Of a DNA stretch of 64,000 bases, positions 19,760 to 28,560 are shown one piece after another. Positions within the stretch are counted from its first letter, which is position 1, and the number at the start of each line of letters is the position of its first letter. The position numbers and the translations under genes were made by a program. The DNA is taken from assembly GCF_900107725.1 (NCBI RefSeq), contig NZ_FNQO01000001.1, positions 1,294,458-1,358,457 on the forward strand, in the 5' to 3' direction. The notes below the pieces were generated by a model that was not told where the DNA came from, did no database searches, and worked only from the letters and a program-made list of their open reading frames with translations. This stretch comes from Microbulbifer marinus. Lineage in GTDB: Bacteria > Pseudomonadota > Gammaproteobacteria > Pseudomonadales > Cellvibrionaceae.

Positions 19760-20659
19760 ATGCGACACCTGCTGACCGCCCTCCTCCTGCTCGCCAGCGC
19801 CCTCGCTGACGCCAGGGAAGTGGCCTTCACTTTCGACGATGCGCCGAGAAAAGCTTCTGGCTATTTTGACGGGCCCACGCGCGCGCAAAAGCTGCTGCAC
19901 GAGCTCGCAGCACACAAGGTAGGCGAGGTGGCGTTTTTTGCCAACACCGGGCAGCTCGAGGGCGAGAAGCTGCAGCGGCTCAAGACCTACGGCAATGCTG
20001 GCCACATCATCGCCAACCACAGCCATACGCATCCGAATTTCAACGGCGAGGAGTTACAGGCCTACATCGACAATGTGCGCGAGGCCGATCGTATCCTGGG
20101 CGATTTCCCCACATTCAAAAAATGGTTCCGCTTTCCCTACCTGCGTGAGGGCAATACCCAGGCCAAGCGCGACGGTATGCGGCATTTCCTTGATGAGCAG
20201 GGTTACTTGAACGCCTATATCACGCTCAATAATTACGACTGGTATATCGAAACGCTGTTCCAGCAGGCCGTCGCCAAGGGGATAGAAGTCGACCTGGACA
20301 AGCTGCGGCGCTTCTACCTCGAGGTGATGATCTCGGGCATCGAGCATTACGATCAGATGGCCATCCAGCATATCGGCCGCTCGCCCAAACATGTGTTGCT
20401 GATGCACGAGATGGATATTACAGCCATGTTTGTCGGCGACCTCGCCGATGCCCTGCGAGCCAAAGGCTGGTCGATCATTTCACCGGAAGAGGCCTACACC
20501 GACGATATCGCCAACTACCGCACCCCCAGCGTATTGAAGTACAACGCCGGCAGGATCGGCGAAATCGCCTTCGATAAGGGACAGAAGACGGGCCTCTGGC
20601 ATGAGACCCTCGATGAGGATTATCTGCGCAGGCGCTTCAGTGCCGAGGTGTTGCGGTAA
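19760..20659 (+). CDS. Secreted polysaccharide deacetylase (CE4 family)
   Basis: A 299-residue protein with a signal peptide (MRHLLTALLLLASALADA). NodB-homology motifs are visible: VAFTFDDAP (motif 1; the usual G is A here), HSHTHPNF (motif 2, zinc histidines), RFPYLREGN (motif 3) and LLMHEMD near the end. CE4 enzymes de-N-acetylate chitin, peptidoglycan or other polysaccharides with a metal ion. Substrate unknown. It converges with the BLUF gene across a shared terminator. Confidence 0.9.
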   Translation: MRHLLTALLLLASALADAREVAFTFDDAPRKASGYFDGPTRAQKLLHELAAHKVGEVAFFANTGQLEGEKLQRLKTYGNAGHIIANHSHTHPNFNGEELQAYIDNVREADRILGDFPTFKKWFRFPYLREGNTQAKRDGMRHFLDEQGYLNAYITLNNYDWYIETLFQQAVAKGIEVDLDKLRRFYLEVMISGIEHYDQMAIQHIGRSPKHVLLMHEMDITAMFVGDLADALRAKGWSIISPEEAYTDDIANYRTPSVLKYNAGRIGEIAFDKGQKTGLWHETLDEDYLRRRFSAEVLR

Positions 20660-20673
20660 CCCCCTACATCATA

Positions 20674-20711
20674 CGTAGCAGTTCAGGCCTGAACTGCTAC
20701 GATTCGGTTTT
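20674..20711. terminator. 28-bp perfect palindrome, terminator-like
   Basis: The sequence from 20674 to 20701 is a perfect 28-bp palindrome (cgtagcagttcagg and its complement), followed on the plus strand by a T-run (ggttttt). It lies between convergent genes and probably ends the deacetylase transcript. Confidence 0.8.
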
Positions 20712-20718
20712 TCGCCTG

Positions 20719-21237
20719 CTAGTTTCCCGCGGAGCCTGTTCTGGAGGAGAAAAACAGGTTACGCAGGCCGAACCAGCTGCGCTTCTTAGCAACAGCTGCA
20801 GCATCGCCATTTTGCTGCTGGTGAAACAGTTTAATCAGCGCCTCGGCTTCCTCTTCCCGAAACCGCAAAGGCTCAAACCGTTGATAGTCTCGGCTGCGGA
20901 CAAACTCCCTTACCGCCTGCTCCACCGGAACATACTTCATTGACCAATCTGCAAACAGGCGGTTCGGTACGGTTTTCAGCGACAGAATGGTCACATTCCG
21001 GTGCCGGGGATCGGCCGCGATACGCTGGTAAGTCCGGTTGACCGCGTTGCGGTCGCCCTCAAGCGCCTGGAAAAAATGCCCATCGCCAAAATAGAGCACG
21101 CCTCCAATATTTTCACGGCTGTTATTCCGCCGGCTCTGCATCAGGATACGGGCCACGGACGGCTCCACTCCCTGCTTCACTGGTGCGGCTTCAAACGCCG
21201 CCTCGCTCGCGTAGACCAGCCTAATCAGTTCACTCAT
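20719..21237 (-). CDS. BLUF-domain blue-light photoreceptor
   Basis: A 172-residue cytoplasmic protein with an N-terminal BLUF domain (about 3-100) that binds FAD. The residues needed for the photocycle are present: Tyr9 (RLVYAS), Asn43 (ENIGGVLYF), Gln57 (FFQALEG), Trp98 and Met100 (ADWSMKYV). The C-terminal ~70 residues are charged, with no recognised output domain, so it probably signals through a partner. SD aggaaaa precedes the ATG. No cyclic-di-GMP enzyme lies next to it. Confidence 0.92.
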   Translation of the reverse strand: MSELIRLVYASEAAFEAAPVKQGVEPSVARILMQSRRNNSRENIGGVLYFGDGHFFQALEGDRNAVNRTYQRIAADPRHRNVTILSLKTVPNRLFADWSMKYVPVEQAVREFVRSRDYQRFEPLRFREEEAEALIKLFHQQQNGDAAAVAKKRSWFGLRNLFFSSRTGSAGN

Positions 21238-21469
21238 CTTATTTTCCTGCCCGGTATTGGGTTAAATTCCGTTACTACGCAGGTTCCGCCGCTCCGGATC
21301 AGTTCCGGGTGATTGGCTGTAGCCAGTCGATCAAAAGTGTGCCTGAAGGCTTATACCGGTCCCGGATGCGATGCCGAAAAGTCATTTCGTTGCCGGCCTA
21401 AATCACATCCCTCGCCGTCACATTTCCTTTACACTGTGGCCACCTATCATTCCCGTTGTCGGAGTCACC

Positions 21470-22858
21470 ATGAGTCAGCCCGCAAGCCGTTCCTGGCTTA
21501 ACGCATTACCCGCAGCTTTCAAGGCCTACCAGAACGGCCGCAGGCTGGATGAAGTGGAGTGCATCATTCCCGACCTGAACGGCATGTCCCGCGGCAAGGC
21601 GATGCCGTTGAATAAATTTTCGCCCGAGACGCCGATCTTCCTGCCGATTTCGATTTTTTACCAGACCATCACCGGTCAGGATGTGGAAATGGATATCGAC
21701 AACCAGTGGGCGGAGAGCGACATGGTGCTGGTGCCGGATATGTCGACGGCGATGGCGGTGCCCTGGGCCAAGCAGGCCACGCTGCAGATCATCCACGACC
21801 TGCAGGATTTCGACGGCAAGCCGATTTTCTGCGCGCCGCGGAATATCCTCAAGCAGGTGATCGGCCTGTATCAACAGCGCGGCTGGAAGCCGGTTGTTGC
21901 CCCGGAGCTGGAGTTCTACCTGACCAAGCCGAATATCGACCCCAATGAGCCGATACAGCCGCCCGTCGGCCGCAACGGCCGCTCCGGTACCGCGCTGCAG
22001 TCCTATTCGATGTCCGCCGTCGACGAATACGGCCCGGTGATAGATACCATCTACGACTATGCCGAAGCCGCCGGCCTGCATATCGATTCGGTGATCCAGG
22101 AGGATGGCGCTGGCCAGGTCGAGTTCAACCTCACCCACGGCGACCCGCTGTTGCTGGCGGACCAGGTTTTCTACTTCAAGCGCATCATCAAGGAGGCGGC
22201 GCTGAACAACAATATGTTCGCCACCTTTATGGCCAAACCGATGCGCGACCAGCCCGGCAGCGCCATGCATGTGCACCAGAGCGTGGTCGACATTGCCAGC
22301 GGGCAGAACATCTTCTCCGATGGCGACGGCAATGAGACCGACCTGTTCCGCTACTTTATCGGCGGCACCCAGAGACACCTGAGGGAAGTAATGCCGTTGA
22401 TCGCACCGAACGTCAATTCCTACCGGCGTTTCGAATCGGAGGCCAACTCCAGTGCGCCGACCAACCTGGCCTGGGGCTATGACAACCGCGCCACCGGCCT
22501 GCGGGTGCCACACTCCGGTGCCCAGGATCGCCGCCTGGAGAACCGCGTGATCGGCGTCGACACCAACCCGTACCTGTCGATCGCCGCGAGCCTGGCCTGC
22601 GGCTACCTGGGCATGGTGAATCGAATCGAGCCGGGTGCGCCGGCAGAAGGCGAGCTGGATGACCACCAGCATACGGAATCCTATATCCCCACGACCTTCG
22701 ACGAAGCGCTGCGTATCTTTGCCAACGCCGACGAGGTCCACCAGGCGCTCGGGGAGAATTTCTGCCGGCTGTATGCGGAAGTCAAAAAGGAAGAGCTGCG
22801 CCAGTTCCACCGCGAGATATCGCCATGGGAGCGTGAGCACCTGTTATTGAATGTGTAG
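21470..22858 (+). CDS. Glutamine synthetase-like protein (gamma-glutamylpolyamine synthetase type)
   Basis: A 462-residue cytoplasmic ligase of the glutamine synthetase III-like/PuuA group. Seen are VECIIPDLNGMSRGKAMP, the glutamate metal ligands in APELEFYL and GAGQVEFNL, the ATP/metal histidines in SAMHVHQSV, and NRATGLRVPHS. PuuA-type enzymes join glutamate to putrescine or other amines for catabolism. No other puu genes are nearby, so the amine substrate is not established. ATG 21470 is preceded by ggag. Confidence 0.88.
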   Translation: MSQPASRSWLNALPAAFKAYQNGRRLDEVECIIPDLNGMSRGKAMPLNKFSPETPIFLPISIFYQTITGQDVEMDIDNQWAESDMVLVPDMSTAMAVPWAKQATLQIIHDLQDFDGKPIFCAPRNILKQVIGLYQQRGWKPVVAPELEFYLTKPNIDPNEPIQPPVGRNGRSGTALQSYSMSAVDEYGPVIDTIYDYAEAAGLHIDSVIQEDGAGQVEFNLTHGDPLLLADQVFYFKRIIKEAALNNNMFATFMAKPMRDQPGSAMHVHQSVVDIASGQNIFSDGDGNETDLFRYFIGGTQRHLREVMPLIAPNVNSYRRFESEANSSAPTNLAWGYDNRATGLRVPHSGAQDRRLENRVIGVDTNPYLSIAASLACGYLGMVNRIEPGAPAEGELDDHQHTESYIPTTFDEALRIFANADEVHQALGENFCRLYAEVKKEELRQFHREISPWEREHLLLNV

Positions 22859-23056
22859 GGTGCGAGGGAGCCAGCCGATTATTAATATTTGGGTTAGAGT
22901 CAGGCTTTTAGGCGCGGACCCACGACACCGTTTGATACCATGGCTTTACGCCATCCCGACTATTGATTGCCGCCCCCTGCCGACATCCCAGGCGCACCGT
23001 GCCGCGCTTCGGATGGCTCCGCTCCGGGGCTTTAGCCAACAGAATCGAAACACACT

Positions 23057-23443
23057 ATGAGCAAAGAAGAATTGGACGCAATACTGGCCCTGGGTACTGA
23101 AGAGCGCTTCGAGGTTTTCCTCGACCTTGTGGGCGAGGAACGGGAGGTCTGGATACTGGTCAACAGCGAGGAACACTTCCTGAAGCTGCATTCGGACGAA
23201 CACGGCGGCTTCGAGTACCTGCCGGTGTGGCCGGCCGCGGAGTTCGCCGCGGCCTATGCCGGCGACGACAGCGACCTCAAGCCCAGAAGCATTCCCCTGC
23301 CCCAGTTCCTGAAGAAGTGGCTGGCGGGACTGGAGAGAGACGGTATCGAAATCGGGGTATTCCCCGGCCCGGACAAGAGCGTCTGGATTACCGAGCCGTC
23401 AGACCTGGGGCAGGACCTGCGCGACGAGCTGTCCCGCTTCTGA
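23057..23443 (+). CDS. DUF2750 family protein
   Basis: A 128-residue acidic cytoplasmic protein. The order LVNSEEHFLKL, YLPVWPAAEFAAAYA, SIPLPQFLKKWLAGLERDG and IGVFPGPDK matches DUF2750, a family of small proteins with no known function. It follows the glutamine synthetase-like gene by about 200 bp and may be independently expressed. Confidence 0.8.
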   Translation: MSKEELDAILALGTEERFEVFLDLVGEEREVWILVNSEEHFLKLHSDEHGGFEYLPVWPAAEFAAAYAGDDSDLKPRSIPLPQFLKKWLAGLERDGIEIGVFPGPDKSVWITEPSDLGQDLRDELSRF

Positions 23444-23488
23444 CCGAGGGCGCCCCATCGGCGCAGGCCCGACTGGGAGCTCCATCAG

Positions 23489-23596
23489 GCTGAGGGCTCT
23501 GTTAACGCTGAGGGCTTTCTTACGGCTGAAGGCTCCCTTACCGCTGAGGGCTCTTTTCGCGTTGAGGGCTCTTTTCGCGCTGAGGGCTCTCTTACC
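23489..23596. repeat. 18-bp tandem repeat, six copies
   Basis: Six head-to-tail units of exactly 18 bp (for example gctgagggctctgttaac, gctgagggctttcttacg, gctgagggctcttttcgc) fill 108 bp. The last unit contains the stop codon of the minus-strand AraC gene. The unit length is a multiple of three and the copies differ at a few positions, mainly the last six bases. Confidence 0.95.
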
Positions 23597-24506
23597 GGTG
23601 TTTATTTTTCCGGTATTGCGCCGGCGACAGCCCCATCACCTTCTTGAACAGGCGGGAAAAGTAGTAGACATCCTCATAGCCCAGATCCGCCGCCACCTGC
23701 TTGATGCTTCTGTCGCTGGCATCCAGCAACTGGCAGCCGCGCTGCATTTTAAGGTGAATGAAATACTGTATCGGGGACTGGCCGGTGGCGGCGGTGAATT
23801 TGCGCGAGAAGTGGAATTTCGACAGCCCCGTCTGCGCCGCCAGCTGTTCCAGCGTCAGGTGTTCGTGCAGATGGTCCTGCATAAACCGCACCGCCAGATC
23901 GAGATCGATGGCCATGCCGCGGCCCGGCGGGTGGCGCCGGGCCATCAGTGAGATATAGCTGACGATCTGCCGCAACAGATAGCTGCCGTAAATGAAGGCA
24001 TCCAGGTGGTCGCCGCTCCAGCGCAACTCGAACAGGCGCTCGAAGTCGGCGATGATTCTGGGGTGCAGGCCAATGGTGGTGACGGCCTCCCAGGCCGGCA
24101 TCTGGCGCAGGGTCGTCGAGCCTTCAATGCCGTCGAAGTGCGCCCAGTACAGTGTCCACGGATCGCGTTTATCGCTGCTGTACTCGTGGGCCACCCCCGC
24201 CGGCAGATAGATCAGGTCCCCGGCCGCAACCGGAAAACGCCCCGCCGCAGTTGTCACCTCCCCCCTGCCCTCAGTGCAATACATCAGCAGATAGTTGCGG
24301 TGCTGTCGGCGCCGCATATGGTGGCCGGCGGCCCGCGGATAGTAACCGGCGGCCACCGGGTACATTTCCCGGGTCAGCGTGTTGTCGCGCATGCGCGCCA
24401 CCAGGGAGGCGGGCACCAGGAAGCGGACCCCGCTTTTCGGCAGCGGCCAACTGGAAGTGACTTCGGTTTTACGCTGCCCGCTGCCGCCAGCGGCTCTGCT
24501 CGCCAT
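23592..24506 (-). CDS. AraC-family transcriptional regulator (MmsR-like)
   Basis: About 304 residues. An N-terminal cupin/AraC-type sensing domain (GEVTTAAGRFPVAAGDLIYLPAG region) precedes two helix-turn-helix motifs at the C-terminus (LTLEQLAAQTGLSKFHFSRK and IKQVAADLGYEDVYYFSRLF), ending in the family's FKKVMGLSPAQYRKN. It is divergent from mmsA with ~120 bp between starts, the arrangement of mmsR in Pseudomonas, where it activates the valine-degradation genes. ATG 24506 (gaggg SD) is preferred; 24530 is an alternative. The stop codon lies in the 18-bp tandem repeat array. Confidence 0.88.
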   Translation of the reverse strand: MASRAAGGSGQRKTEVTSSWPLPKSGVRFLVPASLVARMRDNTLTREMYPVAAGYYPRAAGHHMRRRQHRNYLLMYCTEGRGEVTTAAGRFPVAAGDLIYLPAGVAHEYSSDKRDPWTLYWAHFDGIEGSTTLRQMPAWEAVTTIGLHPRIIADFERLFELRWSGDHLDAFIYGSYLLRQIVSYISLMARRHPPGRGMAIDLDLAVRFMQDHLHEHLTLEQLAAQTGLSKFHFSRKFTAATGQSPIQYFIHLKMQRGCQLLDASDRSIKQVAADLGYEDVYYFSRLFKKVMGLSPAQYRKNKHR

Positions 24507-24628
24507 GCCGCTGCCCTCGACTCTGAACATTGGAGGGCAAGATAGTCCATTAAATGGGCAAATTAATCAATTCGCACGGCGCCGCGCCTGTGTTCTTATA
24601 AGGCCAGAAAACTTATCAGGTGAAGGCC
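24507..24628. promoter_or_regulatory. Divergent promoter region, AraC regulator / mmsA
   Basis: About 120 bp between the two starts must hold both promoters and the regulator's operator. An AT-rich block (ccattaaatgggcaaattaa, 24548-24567) contains the short inverted repeat ccatt/aatgg. No specific MmsR site is known to me, so the binding site is not assigned. Confidence 0.4.
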
Positions 24629-26140
24629 ATGAACAAGCAAATACCCGCCAGCATTCCTTTGTACATCGACGGCAAGTGGGAGCTATCCGCTTCCGCAAAC
24701 TCGCAAGATGTTACCAATCCGGCCACCCAGGAGGTGCTGACCCGGGTGCCCTTCGCCACCCAGGACGAGATGCAGCGGGCGGTGGCCTCCGCCAAGAAAG
24801 CCTTCCAGTCGTGGAAGGAGACCCCGGTATCCAGCCGCGCGCGGGTGATGCTGAACTATCAGGCGCTGCTGAAGGAGCACCAGGAAGAACTGGCGAAGCT
24901 CCTCGCTCAGGAAACCGGCAAGACTTTTGAAGACGCCAAGGGCGATATCTGGCGCGGTATCGAAGTGGTGGAACAGGCGGCCAACATCGCCTCCATGATG
25001 ATGGGGGAGACGGTCGAGAATGTGGCCACGTCTATCGACTGCTACTCCTATACCCAGCCACTGGGTGTCTGCGCCGGTATCACGCCATTTAACTTCCCGG
25101 CGATGATTCCGCTGTGGATGTTCCCGATGGCGATCGCCTGCGGCAATACCTTTATTCTCAAGCCGTCGGAGCAGGATCCCATTACCCCCACCAAGCTGGT
25201 GGAGCTGTTCGAGCAGGCTGGCGCCCCCGCGGGTGTGTTGCAGGTGATTCACGGCGGCAAGGAGCAGGTGGACTTCCTGCTCGACCACCCGGATATCCAG
25301 GCAATTTCCTTTGTCGGTTCCGTGCCCGTCGGCCAGTACATCTACCGCAAGGGCACAGACAACCTGAAGCGGGTACAGGCGTTTGCCGGTGCCAAGAACC
25401 ATATGGTGGTCATGCCGGATGCCAACAAGGCGGCGGTGATCAACAACCTGGTGGGCGCCTCCGTGGGTGCCGCCGGTCAGCGCTGTATGGCCATTTCCGT
25501 GGCGGTGCTGGTGGGCGATGCCAGGGAGTGGATCCCCGAGATTCAACAGGCCCTGGCCAAGGTCAAACCCGGCGCCTGGGACGATCCGGAAGCTGCCTAT
25601 GGACCGCTGATTTCGCCCCAGGCTCGCGAGCGGGTGTTGGACTTTATCAACCGCGGCAAGGAGGAAGGCGCAACCTGCCTGCTGGATGGCAGCGAGGTGG
25701 TGGTCGAGGGATACCCGGACGGCAACTGGGTGGGCCCCACCGTCTTCAGCGACGTAACGCCGCAAATGGCCATCTACCGGGAAGAGATCTTCGGCCCGGT
25801 GCTCTGCCTGATGACGGTGGACACGCTGGACGAAGCCATTCAGCTGATCAACGAGTGTCCTTTCGGCAACGGCACCTCCATTTTCACCGGCAGCGGCGCT
25901 GCGGCGCGCAAATACCAGCACGAAATCCTGGTGGGCCAGGTGGGAATCAATGTGCCCATTCCGGTACCCCTGCCCTTCTTCAGCTTTACCGGTTGGCGCG
26001 CCTCCTTCTACGGCGACCAGCACGCCTACGGCAAACAGGCGGTGCGTTTCTACACCGAAACCAAAACCGTGACCGCCCGCTGGTTTGATTCCGATATCGA
26101 ACTGGCGCAGCAGCCGAACATGACCATTCAGCTCAAGTAA
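24629..26140 (+). CDS. mmsA: Methylmalonate-semialdehyde dehydrogenase (acylating)
   Basis: This 503-residue CoA-dependent aldehyde dehydrogenase converts (methyl)malonate semialdehyde to propionyl- or acetyl-CoA in valine catabolism. The ALDH fold is clear: [20 protein letters not shown], the NAD-binding [13 protein letters not shown], and catalytic Cys286 in [11 protein letters not shown]. The C-terminal [20 protein letters not shown] block is typical of MmsA. ATG 24629 has SD aggtgaagg; a GTG at 24620 is a weaker option. It heads a plus-strand cluster with an acyl-CoA dehydrogenase and mmsB. Confidence 0.95.
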   Translation: MNKQIPASIPLYIDGKWELSASANSQDVTNPATQEVLTRVPFATQDEMQRAVASAKKAFQSWKETPVSSRARVMLNYQALLKEHQEELAKLLAQETGKTFEDAKGDIWRGIEVVEQAANIASMMMGETVENVATSIDCYSYTQPLGVCAGITPFNFPAMIPLWMFPMAIACGNTFILKPSEQDPITPTKLVELFEQAGAPAGVLQVIHGGKEQVDFLLDHPDIQAISFVGSVPVGQYIYRKGTDNLKRVQAFAGAKNHMVVMPDANKAAVINNLVGASVGAAGQRCMAISVAVLVGDAREWIPEIQQALAKVKPGAWDDPEAAYGPLISPQARERVLDFINRGKEEGATCLLDGSEVVVEGYPDGNWVGPTVFSDVTPQMAIYREEIFGPVLCLMTVDTLDEAIQLINECPFGNGTSIFTGSGAAARKYQHEILVGQVGINVPIPVPLPFFSFTGWRASFYGDQHAYGKQAVRFYTETKTVTARWFDSDIELAQQPNMTIQLK

Positions 26141-26217
26141 CACCGCTGTTCACGGCTTAGGGCGCGCGCCGCGCGCCGCAGGTTGCTGACAAAGTTACGC
26201 AGTCAAAATTTAAGGCA

Positions 26218-26318
26218 AAGTGCTAGGACGAGGATTTCGAACCGTCGGCGACAGGACGTCGCCGCCGGAGCTTACAGGGATGTATTCACAGCGTTTCGAA
26301 ATGCTCGTCCTAGTGCTT
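26218..26318. repeat. 101-bp palindromic dispersed repeat, copy 2
   Basis: The terminal arms aagtgctaggacgagg... and ...gctcgtcctagtgctt pair over 24 bp with three mismatches, again ending inward in ttcgaa. The core (ccggagcttacagggatgta, then ttcacagcg) matches copy 1 (4217-4310) in reverse orientation, while the outer arms are different sequence. It lies between mmsA and the acyl-CoA dehydrogenase gene. A short GC palindrome (ggcgcgc/gcgcgcc, 26161-26177) lies upstream. Confidence 0.85.
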
Positions 26319-26410
26319 GGCCGCCACCGCACCAGCTCAGAACGGAATGCGGGGTTTATCAACAGTCTGAAGCGCGCCCCGCGCGCCGTTTCTTTTTTTC
26401 GGATCTATCG

Positions 26411-27571
26411 ATGAATTTCAATCTCGACGAAGAGCAGCGCAGCTACCAGCAGGCCGCGCGGGATTTTGCCCGCGGCGAACTCGCGCCCAAGGCGGCCGAG
26501 TGGGATGCGCAATGCCATTTTCCCGTGGATGTTTTGCGCAGTGCCGGGGAAATGGGCTTTATGGGGATCTACACTCCCGAGGCGGCCGGCGGCATGGGCC
26601 TGTCGCGGGTGGACGCCGCCATTATTCTGGAGGAGCTGGCCGCGGGCTGCACCTCAACCGCCGCCTATATCAGCATTCACAATATGTGCTGCTGGATGCT
26701 GGCCACTTTCGGCGGCGACACCGTTAAAAACGCGTTCAGCAAAAAGCTGAGCAGTGGCGAGTTCCTGGCCTCTTACTGCCTCACCGAACCCGGTGCCGGC
26801 TCCGATGCCGGCAACCTGCGCACCAGTGCCAGGTGCGACGGCGATGAATATATTCTCAACGGCAGCAAGATGTTTATCTCCGGCGCCGGCTCCACGGATC
26901 TGCTGATCGTGATGGCGCGCACCGGCGGTGAAGGCCCACAAGGTATTTCCGCCTTCGCGGTACCGGCAAATGCCGCCGGGATCGGGTATGGCAAGAAAGA
27001 GGAAAAGCTGGGCTGGAACAGCCAGCCCACCCGCGCCATCAGTTTCGACAATGTGCGGGTATCCGCACAGTTTATGCTGGGCGCCGAGGGCGAGGGATTC
27101 AAGATCGCCATGATGGGCCTCGACGGCGGCCGCATCAATATCGCCACCTGCTCCATCGGCGCCGCCCAGGCGGCACTGGATGCCGCGCAGCAATATATGC
27201 ACCAGCGCCAGCAGTTCGGCAAGAAACTGGCCGATTTCCAGGCGCTGCAATTCAAGCTCGCGGACATGGCCACACGCCTGGTGGCAGCGCGGCAGATGGT
27301 GCGCCTGGCAGCCAGCAAACTGGACGAAAACGCCGCGGACAAGACCACCTACTGCGCCATGGCCAAGCGCTTCGCCACCGACGAAGCCTTCACCATCTGC
27401 AACGATGCGCTGCAACTGCACGGCGGCTACGGCTATATCCGCGAGTACCCGGTGGAGCGCTATCTGCGCGATGCGCGGGTACATCAAATCCTGGAAGGCA
27501 CCAACGAAATTATGCGGCTGATTATCGCGCGCCGCATTTTGCAGGAAGGCGCGACGGAGGCCATACGATGA
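26411..27571 (+). CDS. Acyl-CoA dehydrogenase, probably isobutyryl-CoA dehydrogenase
   Basis: A 386-residue FAD enzyme with the acyl-CoA dehydrogenase signatures YCLTEPGAGSDAGNL and QLHGGYGYIREYPVER, and the catalytic glutamate in HQILEGTNEIMR. In this setting (mmsA before, mmsB after, MmsR-like regulator) it most likely oxidises isobutyryl-CoA to methacrylyl-CoA in valine degradation. ATG 26411 begins the conserved MNFNLDEEQRSYQQAARDF; the frame is open upstream through the repeat but that part is not coding. The stop overlaps the ATG of a short stub frame (ATGA). Confidence 0.92.
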   Translation: MNFNLDEEQRSYQQAARDFARGELAPKAAEWDAQCHFPVDVLRSAGEMGFMGIYTPEAAGGMGLSRVDAAIILEELAAGCTSTAAYISIHNMCCWMLATFGGDTVKNAFSKKLSSGEFLASYCLTEPGAGSDAGNLRTSARCDGDEYILNGSKMFISGAGSTDLLIVMARTGGEGPQGISAFAVPANAAGIGYGKKEEKLGWNSQPTRAISFDNVRVSAQFMLGAEGEGFKIAMMGLDGGRINIATCSIGAAQAALDAAQQYMHQRQQFGKKLADFQALQFKLADMATRLVAARQMVRLAASKLDENAADKTTYCAMAKRFATDEAFTICNDALQLHGGYGYIREYPVERYLRDARVHQILEGTNEIMRLIIARRILQEGATEAIR

Positions 27572-27627
27572 GCGAACTGCTGAAACTGGAAAACCGCGGA
27601 CTATTTGAGGGTACTGGTGATGAGTAA
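27568..27627 (+). pseudogene. 19-residue stub frame, possible remnant of an enoyl-CoA hydratase gene
   Basis: The frame starts with an ATGA overlap at the end of the acyl-CoA dehydrogenase gene and encodes MSELLKLENRGLFEGTGDE before a stop that overlaps the mmsB start. In related valine clusters an enoyl-CoA hydratase and a 3-hydroxyisobutyryl-CoA hydrolase gene usually occupy this place, and the first residues resemble the start of such proteins. A deletion scar is therefore likely, but a chance frame or a coupling leader for mmsB cannot be excluded. Confidence 0.35.
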
Positions 27628-28516
27628 GACGGTAGCATTTATCGGCCTCGGCAACATGGGTGGCCCAATGGCAGCCAACCTGGTCGAGGCCGGATTCCGG
27701 GTGCAGGGTTACGACCTGTCAGAAGATTTGTTGAATGCCGCCGCGGAACGCGGCGTGGAGAAAGCGAGCTCCGCCACCAACGCCGTCGCCGGTGCCCGGT
27801 ACGTAATCACCATGCTGCCCAGCGACGCCGCCGTGGAATCCGTTTATATCGACGGCACCCGGTTACTCGCCCATATTCCCGAGGATGCGCTGATCATCGA
27901 CTGCTCCACCGTCTCCAGCGCCACGTCAAAACGGCTGGCAACCCAAGCGAAGCAGCGCGGCCTGCGCGCGATAGATGCCCCGGTATCCGGCGGCGTGGCC
28001 GGCGCGGCAGCGGGCACCCTGAGTTTTATGTGCGGTGGCGATGCCGAGGATGTGGACAGCGCCCGCGAACTGCTCTCCGCCATGGGCGCCAATATCTTCC
28101 ACGCCGGCGCCGCCGGCGCCGGCCAGACCGCGAAGATCTGCAACAATATGCTGCTCGCCATTCACATGGCCGGCACCGCAGAGGCACTGCAACTGGGCGT
28201 GGACAACGGCCTGGACCCCAAAGTGCTGTCGGAAATCATGCTGAAAAGTTCCGGTGCCAACTGGTCACTGGAAAAATACAACCCGATGCCCGGCGTGATG
28301 GAAAACGTCCCCGCCAGCAGGGACTATTCCGGCGGCTTCCAGGTCCAATTGATGAGCAAGGATCTGCGCCTTGCCCAGGACACGGCCAATGCCAGTAACT
28401 CCCATACGCCCCTGGGCTCACTGGTGCACAACCTGTTCGGGCTGCACGGAAAAATGGGCAATGCAGGTTTGGATTTTTCCAGTATCCAGCAGCTGTTTTC
28501 CAGGAAAATAGGTTGA
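27620..28516 (+). CDS. mmsB: 3-hydroxyisobutyrate dehydrogenase
   Basis: This 298-residue NAD-dependent enzyme oxidises 3-hydroxyisobutyrate to methylmalonate semialdehyde, the substrate of MmsA. Visible are the dinucleotide fold FIGLGNMGGPMAANLVEAGF, the substrate loop DAPVSGGVAGAAAGTLSFM, and the catalytic lysine in GQTAKICNNMLL. Full length for the family. ATG 27620 has a gaggg SD slightly upstream and overlaps the end of the 19-residue stub frame. Confidence 0.95.
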   Translation: MSKTVAFIGLGNMGGPMAANLVEAGFRVQGYDLSEDLLNAAAERGVEKASSATNAVAGARYVITMLPSDAAVESVYIDGTRLLAHIPEDALIIDCSTVSSATSKRLATQAKQRGLRAIDAPVSGGVAGAAAGTLSFMCGGDAEDVDSARELLSAMGANIFHAGAAGAGQTAKICNNMLLAIHMAGTAEALQLGVDNGLDPKVLSEIMLKSSGANWSLEKYNPMPGVMENVPASRDYSGGFQVQLMSKDLRLAQDTANASNSHTPLGSLVHNLFGLHGKMGNAGLDFSSIQQLFSRKIG

Positions 28517-28530
28517 GCAGCTAGCTGATG

Positions 28531-28560
28531 GGCACCTCCGCCATCGCGGTGGAGGTGCTT
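28531..28560 (+). terminator. Hairpin after mmsB
   Basis: ggcacctcc pairs with ggaggtgc across a GC-rich loop 15 bp past the mmsB stop; only a short T-rich tail (ttcatt) follows, so it may be a weak or Rho-assisted terminator. Confidence 0.55.

Noticed and set aside
26161-26177. ggcgcgc/gcgcgcc palindrome after mmsA as a terminator
   Set aside because: It lacks a following T-run and the next gene appears to belong to the same pathway; it may be only a GC-rich spacer.
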